Assembly: GCF_016924145.1 (NCBI RefSeq)
Contig: NZ_JAFFZO010000025.1
Location: 1-64,000, forward strand
DNA length: 64,000 nt
Reading direction: 5' to 3'
DNA from: Amphritea pacifica
GTDB lineage: Bacteria; Pseudomonadota; Gammaproteobacteria; Pseudomonadales; Balneatricaceae
Part shown: positions 8,793 through 17,971 of the stretch, one piece after another
Position numbering within the stretch: the first letter of the stretch is position 1
Layout of the letters: the number at the start of each line of letters is the position of its first letter
The notes under the pieces: generated by a model
What the model saw: the letters and a program-made list of their open reading frames with translations, nothing else
What the model was told of the DNA's origin: nothing
Databases searched by the model: none
Program-made: the position numbers and the translations under genes

Positions 8793-9425
8793 ATGAGTAT
8801 ACGATATCGGAGGTTGATGCCGGGACTGGCTTTAGTGCTGGCCATGACCGGCTGTGCCACACTGGACCGGGAAAGCTGCCTGTCTGCGGACTGGCAACTG
8901 ATCGGCTTTAATGATGGTGTGGCGGGGCGGGAGGCCAGCCGTCTGGAACAGCATCGGGATGCCTGTAGTGAGTATGGTGTCGTGCCCCGGATGGATCAGT
9001 ATCTGCAGGGCTATGACCGGGGTGTCCGGCGTTATTGCACCGCAGCCAATGGTTACCGGCAAGCCCGCGCCGGAAAAGCACCCGGTACGGTTTGTCATGC
9101 TGAGCAACAAGCGGAATTTGTCCGGGGGTTTGAGCTTGGAACGAAAGCGCATCAGCAGGTCGCCCGGTTAGAAAGTGTAAGGCATGAGCTGAGTATTCTG
9201 ATCTCAGAACAGCGTGCCGATCTGCGTGAGCGTGATGATAAGCGTGAACAACTGATTATGGAGGGTATCTCTTCTGATACACGGGCGTTTCTGCTATCTG
9301 AGATTGATGAACTGGAACATGAGATCCGTTTACGTAATCTACAGATTAAACAGCAGCAGCAAGCGGTGCGGATGGAGATCCGCTATCTGCAGGATCTGGA
9401 AGCTGATCTGCGAAAGCAGTTGTAG
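8793..9425 (+). CDS. DUF2799 lipoprotein
   Basis: The 210-residue product has a lipoprotein signal ending MTGC, followed by a DUF2799-type region with repeated W/Y-x-x-G-x-x-D-G patterns (LIGFNDGVAGR, LQGYDRGVRRYC, FVRGFELG). The C-terminal third (about 125-210) is a long charged coiled coil rich in E, Q and R. The family has no known function; an outer-membrane or periplasmic location is expected. It stands alone between the pterin dehydratase gene and the convergent Spy-like gene. Confidence 0.8.
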   Translation: MSIRYRRLMPGLALVLAMTGCATLDRESCLSADWQLIGFNDGVAGREASRLEQHRDACSEYGVVPRMDQYLQGYDRGVRRYCTAANGYRQARAGKAPGTVCHAEQQAEFVRGFELGTKAHQQVARLESVRHELSILISEQRADLRERDDKREQLIMEGISSDTRAFLLSEIDELEHEIRLRNLQIKQQQQAVRMEIRYLQDLEADLRKQL

Positions 9426-9460
9426 GCCCTTTAGTCGTTAGATTGAGCTTTTTACAGCCC

Positions 9461-9487
9461 AAAAAAAAGCCCTGCTTAACGCAGGGC
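9461..9487 (-). terminator. Intrinsic terminator of the Spy/CpxP-like gene
   Basis: Read on the minus strand it is GCCCTGC-GTTAA-GCAGGGC followed by eight T. The plus strand has no T-run after the hairpin, so it serves the minus-strand transcript from 9603-10082, ending it about 140 nt after the stop codon. Confidence 0.85.
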
Positions 9488-9602
9488 GAGTGGCCCGTTT
9501 AAAGGCGACGGTGAATATATGATGAGAGTCATATATGAGGGGTAAACTTTAACAATGGCCCCGCTGGAGCCTGATTCAGCGGGACCGGTCACACTTACAT
9601 GA
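9461..9602 (-). ncRNA. Candidate 3'-UTR-derived small RNA (CpxQ-like position)
   Basis: The 3' untranslated region of the Spy/CpxP-like gene is long and highly structured. In minus-strand order it holds a 10-bp hairpin (GGTCCCGCTG / CAGCGGGGCC, 9557-9586), an 8-bp hairpin (ATATATGA / TCATATAT, 9515-9536) and the strong terminator at 9461-9487. In enterobacteria the cpxP 3' UTR is processed into the small RNA CpxQ, which damps envelope stress. The position and terminator suggest an analogue here; no sequence similarity to CpxQ is claimed. Confidence 0.4.
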
Positions 9603-10082
9603 TTACGAACGATTTTTTGCTGGTCGCATCTCCATAAATTTCTGTTGCTGTTCCGGGGTCAGAATGGCAAACATCGCTTTTTTTTGCTGCGCCCGCATCT
9701 GTATCATCTGAGCGGTTTGCTCCTGAGCCTTGCTCACCAGTGCGGCAACCTGCTGGTCATAGTCAGATGCATTGACATCCAGATCTCTCAGTGCCGAGTG
9801 CATCTCTCGCATTGCGCCCCGCTGGTCTTTCATCTGACCTTGCTGGTTCTGAAAAAGTTCCTGCATCTGCGTTTTTTGTTCATCGCTCAGGGCGAGTTTG
9901 TCCGCCATCATATCCATTCGCCTGGCGGCATGTTTGCCCTCCATCTGCTCATATTTTCCATGGCGCCCTTCCTGGCGGTCACCGCAGCGGTCCCAGCCGT
10001 CTTTAGCGGATGCCAGGCCTGCGCTCAGGGCGCCGGCACCAATCACTGCGGCTGTAATACCGATAACAAGTTGTTTACGCAT
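9603..10082 (-). CDS. Spy/CpxP-family periplasmic protein (LTxxQ repeats)
   Basis: The 159-residue product has a signal peptide ending ASA, then a helical, Met/Gln-rich mature protein with two LTxxQ-type motifs (LALSDEQKTQ and LTPEQQQKF), the mark of the Spy/CpxP family. CpxP binds the sensor CpxA and damps signalling; Spy is a periplasmic chaperone. The gene is divergent from the CpxRA-like pair and shares with it an intergenic CpxR-type operator, which favours a CpxP-like feedback role. Histidine and charged residues near the mature N-terminus might also bind metal. Confidence 0.88.
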   Translation of the reverse strand: MRKQLVIGITAAVIGAGALSAGLASAKDGWDRCGDRQEGRHGKYEQMEGKHAARRMDMMADKLALSDEQKTQMQELFQNQQGQMKDQRGAMREMHSALRDLDVNASDYDQQVAALVSKAQEQTAQMIQMRAQQKKAMFAILTPEQQQKFMEMRPAKNRS

Positions 10083-10148
10083 GGTTGTTCTCCTGAAGCA
10101 TTGCTTGTTTTGATGGCTGCAGTATGACGCTGCCCCCTGCTAAGTTGG

Positions 10149-10174
10149 GTAAAGGCGGTGTAAAGTTTGGTAAA
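10149..10174. promoter_or_regulatory. CpxR-type operator, three GTAAA half-sites
   Basis: Three direct GTAAA repeats start at 10149, 10160 and 10170. The second and third form a perfect GTAAA-GTTTG-GTAAA, identical to the E. coli CpxR consensus GTAAA-N5-GTAAA. They lie between the divergent Spy/CpxP-like gene and the response regulator, so they probably control one or both. Confidence 0.75.
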
Positions 10175-10244
10175 GGGGATGACTGGCAGATGAAATTCCC
10201 CCCGGGCTTGATTACTCTGGCACTATCTGAATAAGGAACGATGT

Positions 10245-10946
10245 ATGAGCGACAACGTGAAACTGCTGCTGGTTGATGACGATCAGGAACTCTGTGAGCT
10301 GATAGGGCAATACCTTCAGTCTGAAGGGTTTGATGTCAGCTTTGCTCATAGTGTTGAGCAGGCGCTGCCATTACTGCAGCAGGACGGCAGCTATGATCTG
10401 CTGATATTTGACATTATGATGCCGGGGCAGAGTGGCCTTGAGCTGTTACAGCAGGTTCGTCCCCGTATCAAAACCCCGGTGATTATGCTGACCGGGCGGG
10501 GAGAGGATATCGACAGGATCATTGGCCTGGAGATGGGAGCGGATGATTATCTGGGTAAACCCTGTAATCCCCGTGAGCTGGTTGCCCGTATCCGCGCAGT
10601 GTTGCGTCGCAGTGGACAGCAACCGGCCGCAGAGGGCAGTTGCGATAAGCTGGCGATGCATGGCATAGAGCTGGATTGCGGCAAGCGTCAGATGCAGGTA
10701 TCTGGTGCCGAACTTGAACTCACCAGTGCCGAATTTAATGTACTGGCAGAACTGATGCGATCCGCGGGAACGATTGTCAGCAAAGATGACCTCACCGAAA
10801 AGGTTCTGCATCGTAAGCTGACCGCCTATGACCGGGCGATCGATGTACATGTCAGCCGGGTACGGCAAAAACTGGCGGCGGTGCTGCCGGACAGAGAACT
10901 GATTAAAACGGTTCGTGGGGCTGGCTATATGCTGGTCAATGAGTAA
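10245..10946 (+). CDS. cpxR: OmpR-family response regulator, CpxR-like
   Basis: The 233-residue product has a receiver domain (1-120) with the acidic pair in LLLVDDDQE, phospho-acceptor aspartate in IFDIMMPGQSG and conserved lysine in LGKP, then a winged-helix DNA-binding domain (130-233) ending VRGAGYML. It sits divergent from a CpxP/Spy protein and 35 nt upstream of its kinase gene, with CpxR-type boxes in the promoter. The cpxR name rests on this context and family resemblance rather than proven orthology. Confidence 0.85.
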   Translation: MSDNVKLLLVDDDQELCELIGQYLQSEGFDVSFAHSVEQALPLLQQDGSYDLLIFDIMMPGQSGLELLQQVRPRIKTPVIMLTGRGEDIDRIIGLEMGADDYLGKPCNPRELVARIRAVLRRSGQQPAAEGSCDKLAMHGIELDCGKRQMQVSGAELELTSAEFNVLAELMRSAGTIVSKDDLTEKVLHRKLTAYDRAIDVHVSRVRQKLAAVLPDRELIKTVRGAGYMLVNE

Positions 10947-10981
10947 CGGTATCGCGACACGCGACGAGGGCGACAGAACTG

Positions 10982-12286
10982 ATGGCGATTCGCTGGTATA
11001 AACGGCTTTTTCTGAAAATATTTGTCACCGTCTGGCTGACCAGTTTTCTGGTGATCGCACTGACTGCATTTGTGATCGGTCACCTTTCAGAGCAGCAACG
11101 TGACCGTGATGTCTTCAGCGCCCGGGTACTGGGGCAGGCGGAGTTGCTGATTGACCGTTATGAGCGGGATGGACGCCTGCCACCCCCGAAAGAGTGGCGC
11201 CGTTATCACGATGATGATCATAAAGAGCCGCGTTTTTTCCCTACCCGGGTGCAGATTACCGAACTTAAAACCGGTCTGGTTATCTTTGGTCATGACGATA
11301 TCAGAAAATATCGTAACCCATTAGTGTTCAATGTCCTTTCAGATACGGGGCGGGAGTACCAGGTGGTGGCCGAGACCCGCATACGTCCGGATCTGGCGGC
11401 CAAGCTGTTTGGCTTCTTTCTCTCGGTTCAGGTGGTGTTGTTAATGGTCGTTGCCGGCATAGCGGCCCTGCTGATCAGTTTGATGGTGGTGCGTCCGGTG
11501 AACCGTTTACGCCAGTACACCCGCGATCTCTATAATGGTGATCTGAGCGCTCGTACTGACGATAATCTGAGTCGGCGGGGAGATGAGATCGGCGAACTGA
11601 GTCGCGAATTTAACCGTATGGCAGAGTATGTCGAACAGACACTGCAATCCAATATTCATCTGCTGCAGGATGTGTCCCATGAACTGCGTGCCCCTCTGGC
11701 GCGGTTACAGATGGCCGCCGGGCTGGCCGGGCAAAAGATGTCTGAGGCTGATCAGCATTTTATCGAGCGGATTAATCAGGAGTGCGAGCGGATCAACCGG
11801 CTGATCGATGAAATTCTCAGTTTGTCACGACTGGAGCAGATGGAGGTTTCCGATCAGAGCTTTGAGCTGGCCCGGGTGATCGATACTCTGGTGGAGGATT
11901 TTCGCTTCAGCGCCCCGGATCACCCGCTTGAATGGGCTCCGGTCAATTACCGTATCCGGGGCAACCCCGCGCTGCTGGAACGGGCACTGAGTAATATTCT
12001 GGGGAATGCGGTGAAACACACCCCGGCAGACACCGGGATTGTTATTTCGGCGGAACAGACCGCGGGCAACGTTCTGATCCGGGTTAAAGATCGGGGGCCT
12101 GGTCTTACTCCGGAGCAACTGGATAAGATGTTTAAGCCTTTTGTTCGCTTTACCGGTCAGCAGAACGGTTATGGGCTGGGTTTAAGTATTGCTCAACGGG
12201 CGGTGCAGTTGCTGGGCGGAACTCTTTCTGCTCAAAGCCAGCCGGGAAAAGGACTTGAGCTATTACTGGTGTTCCCCCGCATCTGA
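10982..12286 (+). CDS. cpxA: Sensor histidine kinase, CpxA-like
   Basis: The 434-residue product has membrane segment one at about 12-35, a periplasmic sensor region of about 110 residues, membrane segment two at about 142-165, a HAMP linker, the H-box DVSHELRAPLARLQ and an HATPase domain with N-box NILGNAVKH, G1 DRGPGL and G2 GYGLGLS. It autophosphorylates on the H-box histidine and passes phosphate to the regulator encoded upstream. The periplasmic domain would detect envelope stress and could be inhibited by the neighbouring CpxP/Spy-like protein; that interaction is inferred. Confidence 0.86.
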   Translation: MAIRWYKRLFLKIFVTVWLTSFLVIALTAFVIGHLSEQQRDRDVFSARVLGQAELLIDRYERDGRLPPPKEWRRYHDDDHKEPRFFPTRVQITELKTGLVIFGHDDIRKYRNPLVFNVLSDTGREYQVVAETRIRPDLAAKLFGFFLSVQVVLLMVVAGIAALLISLMVVRPVNRLRQYTRDLYNGDLSARTDDNLSRRGDEIGELSREFNRMAEYVEQTLQSNIHLLQDVSHELRAPLARLQMAAGLAGQKMSEADQHFIERINQECERINRLIDEILSLSRLEQMEVSDQSFELARVIDTLVEDFRFSAPDHPLEWAPVNYRIRGNPALLERALSNILGNAVKHTPADTGIVISAEQTAGNVLIRVKDRGPGLTPEQLDKMFKPFVRFTGQQNGYGLGLSIAQRAVQLLGGTLSAQSQPGKGLELLLVFPRI

Positions 12287-12293
12287 GCCGGGT

Positions 12294-15029
12294 TTATAGC
12301 AGGGCAGTTTCAGAAGTAGTGCTCAAGATGGTATCGATAGGCACCGGGCGGCTTATTGCGTAACCCTGAGCATAATCGACGCCAAGTTGTCTGAGACGTT
12401 CCATTATTTCGTCGGTTTCTACGAACTCCGCGATGGTTTCCATCCCCATGATGTGGCCGACCTCATTGATTGAGCGAACCATCGCTTCATCAACCGGATC
12501 GGAGATGATGTCCCGCACGAACATGCCATCGATCTTGAGCAGATCTACCGGCAGGTTTTTCAGATATGCAAATGAGGAGAGTCCACTGCCGAAATCATCC
12601 AGTGCAAAGCGACAACCCAGGCTTTTCAGCGAGCGGATAAATATCTGGGCATCTTTAAGGTTGGCGATTGCCGCGGTTTCTGTGATCTCAAACTTGATCA
12701 TCTGTGCCGGCACAGCGCCCTGCTCTATACTGCGGATAATGTATCCCAGCAGAGCGTCATCTCCCAATGACTGCCCCGACAGGTTGATCGCCAGACTATC
12801 GATATGATCCAGTTGCTCAATATTCTTTGCCATCCACTGCAGCGTGTTGTGAATTACCCAGCGATCGATCTGAGGTGCAATGTTGTAGCGTTCGGCCGCT
12901 GGCAGGAAGGCCCCGGGAGCAACCAGATCGCCGGACTCAGACTGCAACCGGATCAGCACCTCATAGGCAGTTTTGTGCAGTTTCTGCAGAGGTACAACGG
13001 GCTGAACATAGAGCCGGAAACTATTGTTATCCAGCGCGCGGTGGATCTCGCTAGCCCACTGTATATAGCCTTTACGAATCAGTTGTAGCTCATCGTTTTC
13101 ATTGTAGATATGGATCCGGTTGCGGCCGGCATCCTTGGCCGTGGAACAGGCGGTATCAACATCCTGTAGTGCACTCACTGCACTGGAGGTATGTCGATCG
13201 ATCACCGTTAGACCGGCACTGATCTCAACAGAGAATGTGTGATCTTCCCACTGAAAACGAAACTGTTTCAGATCGTTCATAATCATCTGCAACACCCGCT
13301 CACCCTGCGCCAGGCTGGCATTTTCCAGCAACAGCAGAAACTCATCGCTACCGGGACGAGCCAGGGTGTCGCGGCTGCGAAGTTTATCGCGGATCAGATT
13401 GCTGACCTGCCGCAACAGGTCATCTCCGGCCAGATGACCGCAGCTGTCATTGATGATCTTGAACTGGTCAATATCGATAAAGCAGAGCACATGGTGGGAG
13501 TGATGTTTATCGGCGTGCTCTACGATGCGGGTAAGTTCGTTTTCGAACTGGCGACGGTTTAACAGTCCGGTGAGCGGGTCGTGGGTGGTCTGGAAGTTAA
13601 TTTCATCCGATATTCTGCGAACCTCGGTGATATCCTCCTGCAGTGCGATAAAGTGGGTGATCTCGCCAAGGTTGTTGGTGATTGGTGAGATGATCTCCTC
13701 AGCCCAGTAATACTCGCCGTTTTTCTTTTTGTTATGAAACACGCCGCGCCACTCCTGCCCGGACAGCAGGGTTTTCCACAGGTCGCTGTAGATCTCCGCG
13801 GCCGTCTCTCCTGAGTTCAGGAGTCGGGGGTTTTTGCCGATCACTTCTTCCGGATAGTATCCGGTAATATCAGTGAAACGGGGGTTAACATACTCTATCT
13901 GGCCGCTGACATCGGTGATTACGACGACGTTAGGGCTCTGTTCCACCGCCATTGATAGCTTTTTCAGCGTATTGGTGGTGGTTTGTTGCTCTGTGGCATC
14001 GTTGAATACACCCACCCCGCCATTGATCTGGCCCTGGGCGTCCCGCAGGGGTACAAACTCGGCAATCAGATACATCTTTCGCTGACCTGAAACTGAGATA
14101 TAGGGGCCTTCGAAGCGTCCGATATCTCCCTGTAGTGCATCCCGAAGGGCGGCTAGCAGCTTCTCATCGGTGAGCTTTTCCAGCATGTTGAAGCCAACCA
14201 GCACTGAGTCAGAGGAGCCGACGATATCCGCAAAGCGGTGGTTGATCATGGTGATAACGGCATTCTGGTCATAGTGAAAAATCCCCACGGGTGAGTGCTC
14301 AATAATTGAGGTCAGGCGCTTTTCGCTGGCATGCAGTTCCCGGGTACGCTCACGGACGCTGACTTCAAGATTTCTTGCCCAGCGACGCTGATCTGCTGAG
14401 AAGATCAGCATCAGAGGAAAGAGGAGCAGAAGAAACAGGGATGCAAAGCCGCTTTTTTTCAGAAACTGTTGCTGTAGCAGCGACTGTATATGGCTGATCT
14501 CAATATCCGCAGCGGCGATATAGGGGGTGCCATCGGAGGCCGTTTGGGGAATAAACACGCTACGAAAGTGTCCCCAGTGATCCTTGATCTCAAGAAATAG
14601 TTTCTTCTGGCTATGGCTCAGTTGCTGCAGCCGGGGATCGGCATCGGTATAAGGGAGTAAATAGTTATACAGGTCTTTACCCGCCTTCATCTCCTCATCG
14701 GTGACGCTGGCGCTGGTAAAATAGACCGCGTTGTCCTGCAGTATCAGGGTATAGATATAGATGATATCGCTGTGGCGGGTGTAGTCAGATAGCTTAATGG
14801 TATTGTGCAGATCTGCTTCAGCGCTGATATCACCGGGCTTCATGTTGTGGTGATGGAAGTTTTCCGGTAGCAGCAGCGGGGCTGTCAGGGCGCTGGTGGT
14901 CAAATCCTGATCGATCTGCCTGTACAGTTGCGACCGTTCACTGTTGTAGTCCCAGCCAACATAGATCATCACCCCGACAAGATAGGCCAGGATAGCAATG
15001 TATACCCTTTTACTGATTTTAAATGTCAT
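12294..15029 (-). CDS. Membrane PAS-PAS-GGDEF-EAL protein
   Basis: The 911-residue product has a membrane helix at 8-25, a periplasmic sensor domain to about 190, a second helix (195-212), a short coiled segment, two PAS domains (about 235-345 and 355-475), a GGDEF domain and an EAL domain. The GGDEF signature reads GSDEF, with serine for the second glycine, and is preceded by an RxxD inhibitory-site motif (RSRD) at the expected spacing, so it may bind c-di-GMP more than make it. The EAL motif reads EVL, but the other metal and catalytic residues are present (NLSGQ, FEITE, DDFGSG, LKIDG, ETIAEFVE), so phosphodiesterase activity is likely. It follows astB by 40 bp on the same strand and may be co-transcribed with the ast operon. 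Confidence 0.9.
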   Translation of the reverse strand: MTFKISKRVYIAILAYLVGVMIYVGWDYNSERSQLYRQIDQDLTTSALTAPLLLPENFHHHNMKPGDISAEADLHNTIKLSDYTRHSDIIYIYTLILQDNAVYFTSASVTDEEMKAGKDLYNYLLPYTDADPRLQQLSHSQKKLFLEIKDHWGHFRSVFIPQTASDGTPYIAAADIEISHIQSLLQQQFLKKSGFASLFLLLLFPLMLIFSADQRRWARNLEVSVRERTRELHASEKRLTSIIEHSPVGIFHYDQNAVITMINHRFADIVGSSDSVLVGFNMLEKLTDEKLLAALRDALQGDIGRFEGPYISVSGQRKMYLIAEFVPLRDAQGQINGGVGVFNDATEQQTTTNTLKKLSMAVEQSPNVVVITDVSGQIEYVNPRFTDITGYYPEEVIGKNPRLLNSGETAAEIYSDLWKTLLSGQEWRGVFHNKKKNGEYYWAEEIISPITNNLGEITHFIALQEDITEVRRISDEINFQTTHDPLTGLLNRRQFENELTRIVEHADKHHSHHVLCFIDIDQFKIINDSCGHLAGDDLLRQVSNLIRDKLRSRDTLARPGSDEFLLLLENASLAQGERVLQMIMNDLKQFRFQWEDHTFSVEISAGLTVIDRHTSSAVSALQDVDTACSTAKDAGRNRIHIYNENDELQLIRKGYIQWASEIHRALDNNSFRLYVQPVVPLQKLHKTAYEVLIRLQSESGDLVAPGAFLPAAERYNIAPQIDRWVIHNTLQWMAKNIEQLDHIDSLAINLSGQSLGDDALLGYIIRSIEQGAVPAQMIKFEITETAAIANLKDAQIFIRSLKSLGCRFALDDFGSGLSSFAYLKNLPVDLLKIDGMFVRDIISDPVDEAMVRSINEVGHIMGMETIAEFVETDEIMERLRQLGVDYAQGYAISRPVPIDTILSTTSETALL

Positions 15030-15069
15030 GGGTGGATTATAGGTGCTTTTGCAAGAGCCGTTTACGCTC

Positions 15070-16476
15070 TTATACCTGAAACGGGTATAACCCCGGAAGT
15101 TTTAATATCCCGGTGAGTTCATCCAGGGCTGCCTGAATCTCAACCGGCAGGCATGGGTCGGCCAGGTCTTCAGCGTTTAACTGCTCCCGGTAGTGTTTGT
15201 TGATCCAGCTTTTCAGGCGATTATAGAGGGTGTAATCAAGTATGATGCCCGGATGTACCGCATTTTGCTCGGCCTGACTCAGCGGTACCCTGAGACGCAG
15301 GCAGGCGGGGCCACCACCATTATTCATGCTCTGGGTCAGATCGATATACTCCACCGCCGATACCGGATTATCCCCTGCTATTAACCAATCGATGGCGCGC
15401 TGTGCTTCGCTGGAGGCGAGACAATTGCTGGGTGCCAGTAACAGCATCGAGTTTTCGCCAGTGTTATGGGGCGTCCGGATAGAATGCTCAGAGAGGTGAT
15501 CGGGCCGGGCCTGCGCTGATAAGCTGATCAGTTGGCTGTTAAACAGATAGCTTGAGACCGCTTCTCTGACACTGAGTAGCTGCGGACTGATTTCGGTAAT
15601 AGTCAGAGGCACATCCCGGGAATGGGTTGACTGCCGCCACTGTTGCTGCAGTTGTTGTAATACCTGCCGCTGGTTAACAAAAGCCTCTGCATGCAACATC
15701 AGAAAATTACGGTGACCTACACCGATGACATCATGATGAAAGACTCCCTGATCAATGACGTCTGGGTTTTGTTGCGCAATCACAACTTGATCGGGCGGTA
15801 GCTGGTGTTGTCGCACCAGTGCTTCGCAGGCTGCCCGGGTTTGTCGGGCGGGGTAGATCTTCGGCATCTGATCGTCGCTGCCACGACCATAGACCAACAG
15901 GCTCAGTCCTGGCTGGCTGTGGGTGGGGCAGAGCCGTGTATGGTTAGCCGCACCCTCATCGGCGTAATCCGCCTGGCATGGCAGGGGCGGATGGTGGCAG
16001 AAATGATCCGGGTTATTGAATATCCGCTTTAGCATGGCGGCGCTATAGTCGGTTTCTATGGTCCGGTGAAGAGTGGTGATCAGATTGGCCGGGGTGAAAT
16101 GGACTCTGCCATCAGGGCAATCTCTGCTGGCCGACACGGTTGCCGCATTAGCGGCCCACATGGTGGATGCGGAGTAACACGCGGCTAACAGGTGGGGAGC
16201 TTTCTTATAGGCCTGCCCGATGATCTCCGGGGTGGCGCCGTTGAATCCCAGCCGCTGCAAGGTCTCAACAGCGGGGCGGGGTGCCGGCGGTAAAACCCCC
16301 TGCACCTGCCCCAGTTGTACCAGACGCCACATCTTTTCCAGTCCCTGCAGCGCTGCCTGTCGTGGTGAGGCGACCCTGCCACGATGCTGATCAGAGGCGA
16401 TATTGCCGGGAGACAGGCCGGCATAGTTATGGCTTGGGCCGATCAGTCCATCGAAGTTAACTTCCTGATAGTGCAT
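15070..16476 (-). CDS. astB: N-succinylarginine dihydrolase
   Basis: The second enzyme of the arginine succinyltransferase pathway converts succinylarginine to succinylornithine, CO2 and two ammonia. The 468-residue product starts MHYQEVNFDGLIGPSHNYAG, characteristic of AstB, and shows the catalytic triad contexts: glutamate in DEGAANH, histidine in HHDVIGVGHRN and cysteine in NGGGPACLR. It is slightly longer than the usual roughly 445 residues. It is the fifth gene of the operon and starts 18 bp after astD. Confidence 0.96.
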   Translation of the reverse strand: MHYQEVNFDGLIGPSHNYAGLSPGNIASDQHRGRVASPRQAALQGLEKMWRLVQLGQVQGVLPPAPRPAVETLQRLGFNGATPEIIGQAYKKAPHLLAACYSASTMWAANAATVSASRDCPDGRVHFTPANLITTLHRTIETDYSAAMLKRIFNNPDHFCHHPPLPCQADYADEGAANHTRLCPTHSQPGLSLLVYGRGSDDQMPKIYPARQTRAACEALVRQHQLPPDQVVIAQQNPDVIDQGVFHHDVIGVGHRNFLMLHAEAFVNQRQVLQQLQQQWRQSTHSRDVPLTITEISPQLLSVREAVSSYLFNSQLISLSAQARPDHLSEHSIRTPHNTGENSMLLLAPSNCLASSEAQRAIDWLIAGDNPVSAVEYIDLTQSMNNGGGPACLRLRVPLSQAEQNAVHPGIILDYTLYNRLKSWINKHYREQLNAEDLADPCLPVEIQAALDELTGILKLPGLYPFQV

Positions 16477-16494
16477 AGAGCCTCCGCGCGTCTG

Positions 16495-17967
16495 CTAAAG
16501 TTTCAGCCCGGGGCTGAGTTTTTCCGGCAGACAGGGTGAATTGCTTTCAATGGATGCTACCGGATAGGCGCAGTAATCGGCAGCGTAATAGGCTGACGGG
16601 CGATGGTTGCCGCTGATACCACACCCGCCAAAAGGCATCGCGCTGCTGGCGCCGGTCAGCGGGCGGTTCCAGTTGACGATACCCGCGCGGATCTGGCGTT
16701 GAAATAGTTCATATTGCTCGCGGTCATCGCTGAACAGCCCGGCAGAAAGGCCATACTGTGTCTGGTTAGCGATGGCGATCGCGGATTCAAAGTTGCGATA
16801 GCGGATTACTTGCAACAGCGGCCCGAAATACTCCTGATCAGGCAGATCTTCAGCTGCGGTAATATCGATGATCGCCGGCGATAACAGGGTTCCGGTACTG
16901 TTTTGTTGCTGTGCTTCAAGATGGACCGTGGCGCCCGCCTCGCTCAACATCTGTTGTGCTGCAAGGATAGAGTCTGCGGCCTGCTTGTTGATCAGGGTGC
17001 CCATAAACGGCTGTGGTTTTTCGTTGTAAGTGCCGGTGCGTAGTTTACTGCACAGATCAACCAAGAGGTCCAGATAATGGTCACCCCAGCTGGAGGCTGG
17101 TAATAGCAGCCGACGGGCACAGGTGCAGCGCTGCCCGGCACTGATAAAGGCAGATATGATGGTGTCATGCAGGGCGGCTTTGAGGTGCTGTACCGGGGTG
17201 ATCAGCAGGGGGTTATTACCACCCATCTCCAGTGCCAGAATTTTTTCTGGCTGCCCGCCAAACTGGCGGTGAAGCAACTGACCGGTCACCGCACTACCGG
17301 TAAAAAATAGACCATCGATACCTGGGTTTGAGGCGAGTGTTTTGCCAGTGTCACTATCGCCCTGAACCAGGTTCAGTACGCCGTCAGGCAGTTCTGCTTT
17401 TTGCCACAGATGTAACATCAGTTCGGCGCAGCGGGGGGTTAGCTCACTGGGTTTGAAAACCACGGTGTTGCCCGCCAGCAGAGCCGGCACAATATGGCCA
17501 TTGGGCAGGTGCATAGGGAAGTTGTAGGGGCCGAATATCGCGACCACACCGTGGGGTTTATGCCGCAGCACCAGGTCTCCCTGAGGGGTGTGCTCGATCC
17601 GGGTCGGGCAGCGCTCTTTATGGGCCCGGATAGAGATGTCGGTTTTACCGATCATCGCGGTGATCTCGGTGCGGCTTTCCCACAGGGGCTTGCCGGTTTC
17701 CTGGCCGATGGTATCCGCCAGCAGCTCAGCATACTCTTTCAGCAACTCGGTAAAGCGGATGATATAACTTTGGCGTTGCTCCAGAGTCATGTCACTCCAG
17801 CGTGTGGTGGCGTTACGGGCCACTTCAACGGCCTGATTGACCTGCGCTGGTGTGGCGCTATGCCCCTCCCAAATCCGCTCGGCTGATCCCGGGTTCAGTG
17901 AATTAAAGCTTGCGCCTTTACCCTGCAACCAGTGACCATTTATAAACAGAGATGCGTGTGCTTTCAT
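16495..17967 (-). CDS. astD: Succinylglutamic semialdehyde dehydrogenase
   Basis: The 490-residue NAD-dependent aldehyde dehydrogenase oxidises succinylglutamate semialdehyde, the fourth step of the AST pathway. The general-base glutamate lies in ALEMGGNNPL and the catalytic cysteine in SAGQRCTCARR; FGPYNFPMHLPNGH and FTGSAVTG belong to the cofactor-binding and fold signatures. Its start is 4 bp after the astA stop. Confidence 0.95.
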   Translation of the reverse strand: MKAHASLFINGHWLQGKGASFNSLNPGSAERIWEGHSATPAQVNQAVEVARNATTRWSDMTLEQRQSYIIRFTELLKEYAELLADTIGQETGKPLWESRTEITAMIGKTDISIRAHKERCPTRIEHTPQGDLVLRHKPHGVVAIFGPYNFPMHLPNGHIVPALLAGNTVVFKPSELTPRCAELMLHLWQKAELPDGVLNLVQGDSDTGKTLASNPGIDGLFFTGSAVTGQLLHRQFGGQPEKILALEMGGNNPLLITPVQHLKAALHDTIISAFISAGQRCTCARRLLLPASSWGDHYLDLLVDLCSKLRTGTYNEKPQPFMGTLINKQAADSILAAQQMLSEAGATVHLEAQQQNSTGTLLSPAIIDITAAEDLPDQEYFGPLLQVIRYRNFESAIAIANQTQYGLSAGLFSDDREQYELFQRQIRAGIVNWNRPLTGASSAMPFGGCGISGNHRPSAYYAADYCAYPVASIESNSPCLPEKLSPGLKL

Positions 17968-17971
17968 GGCT

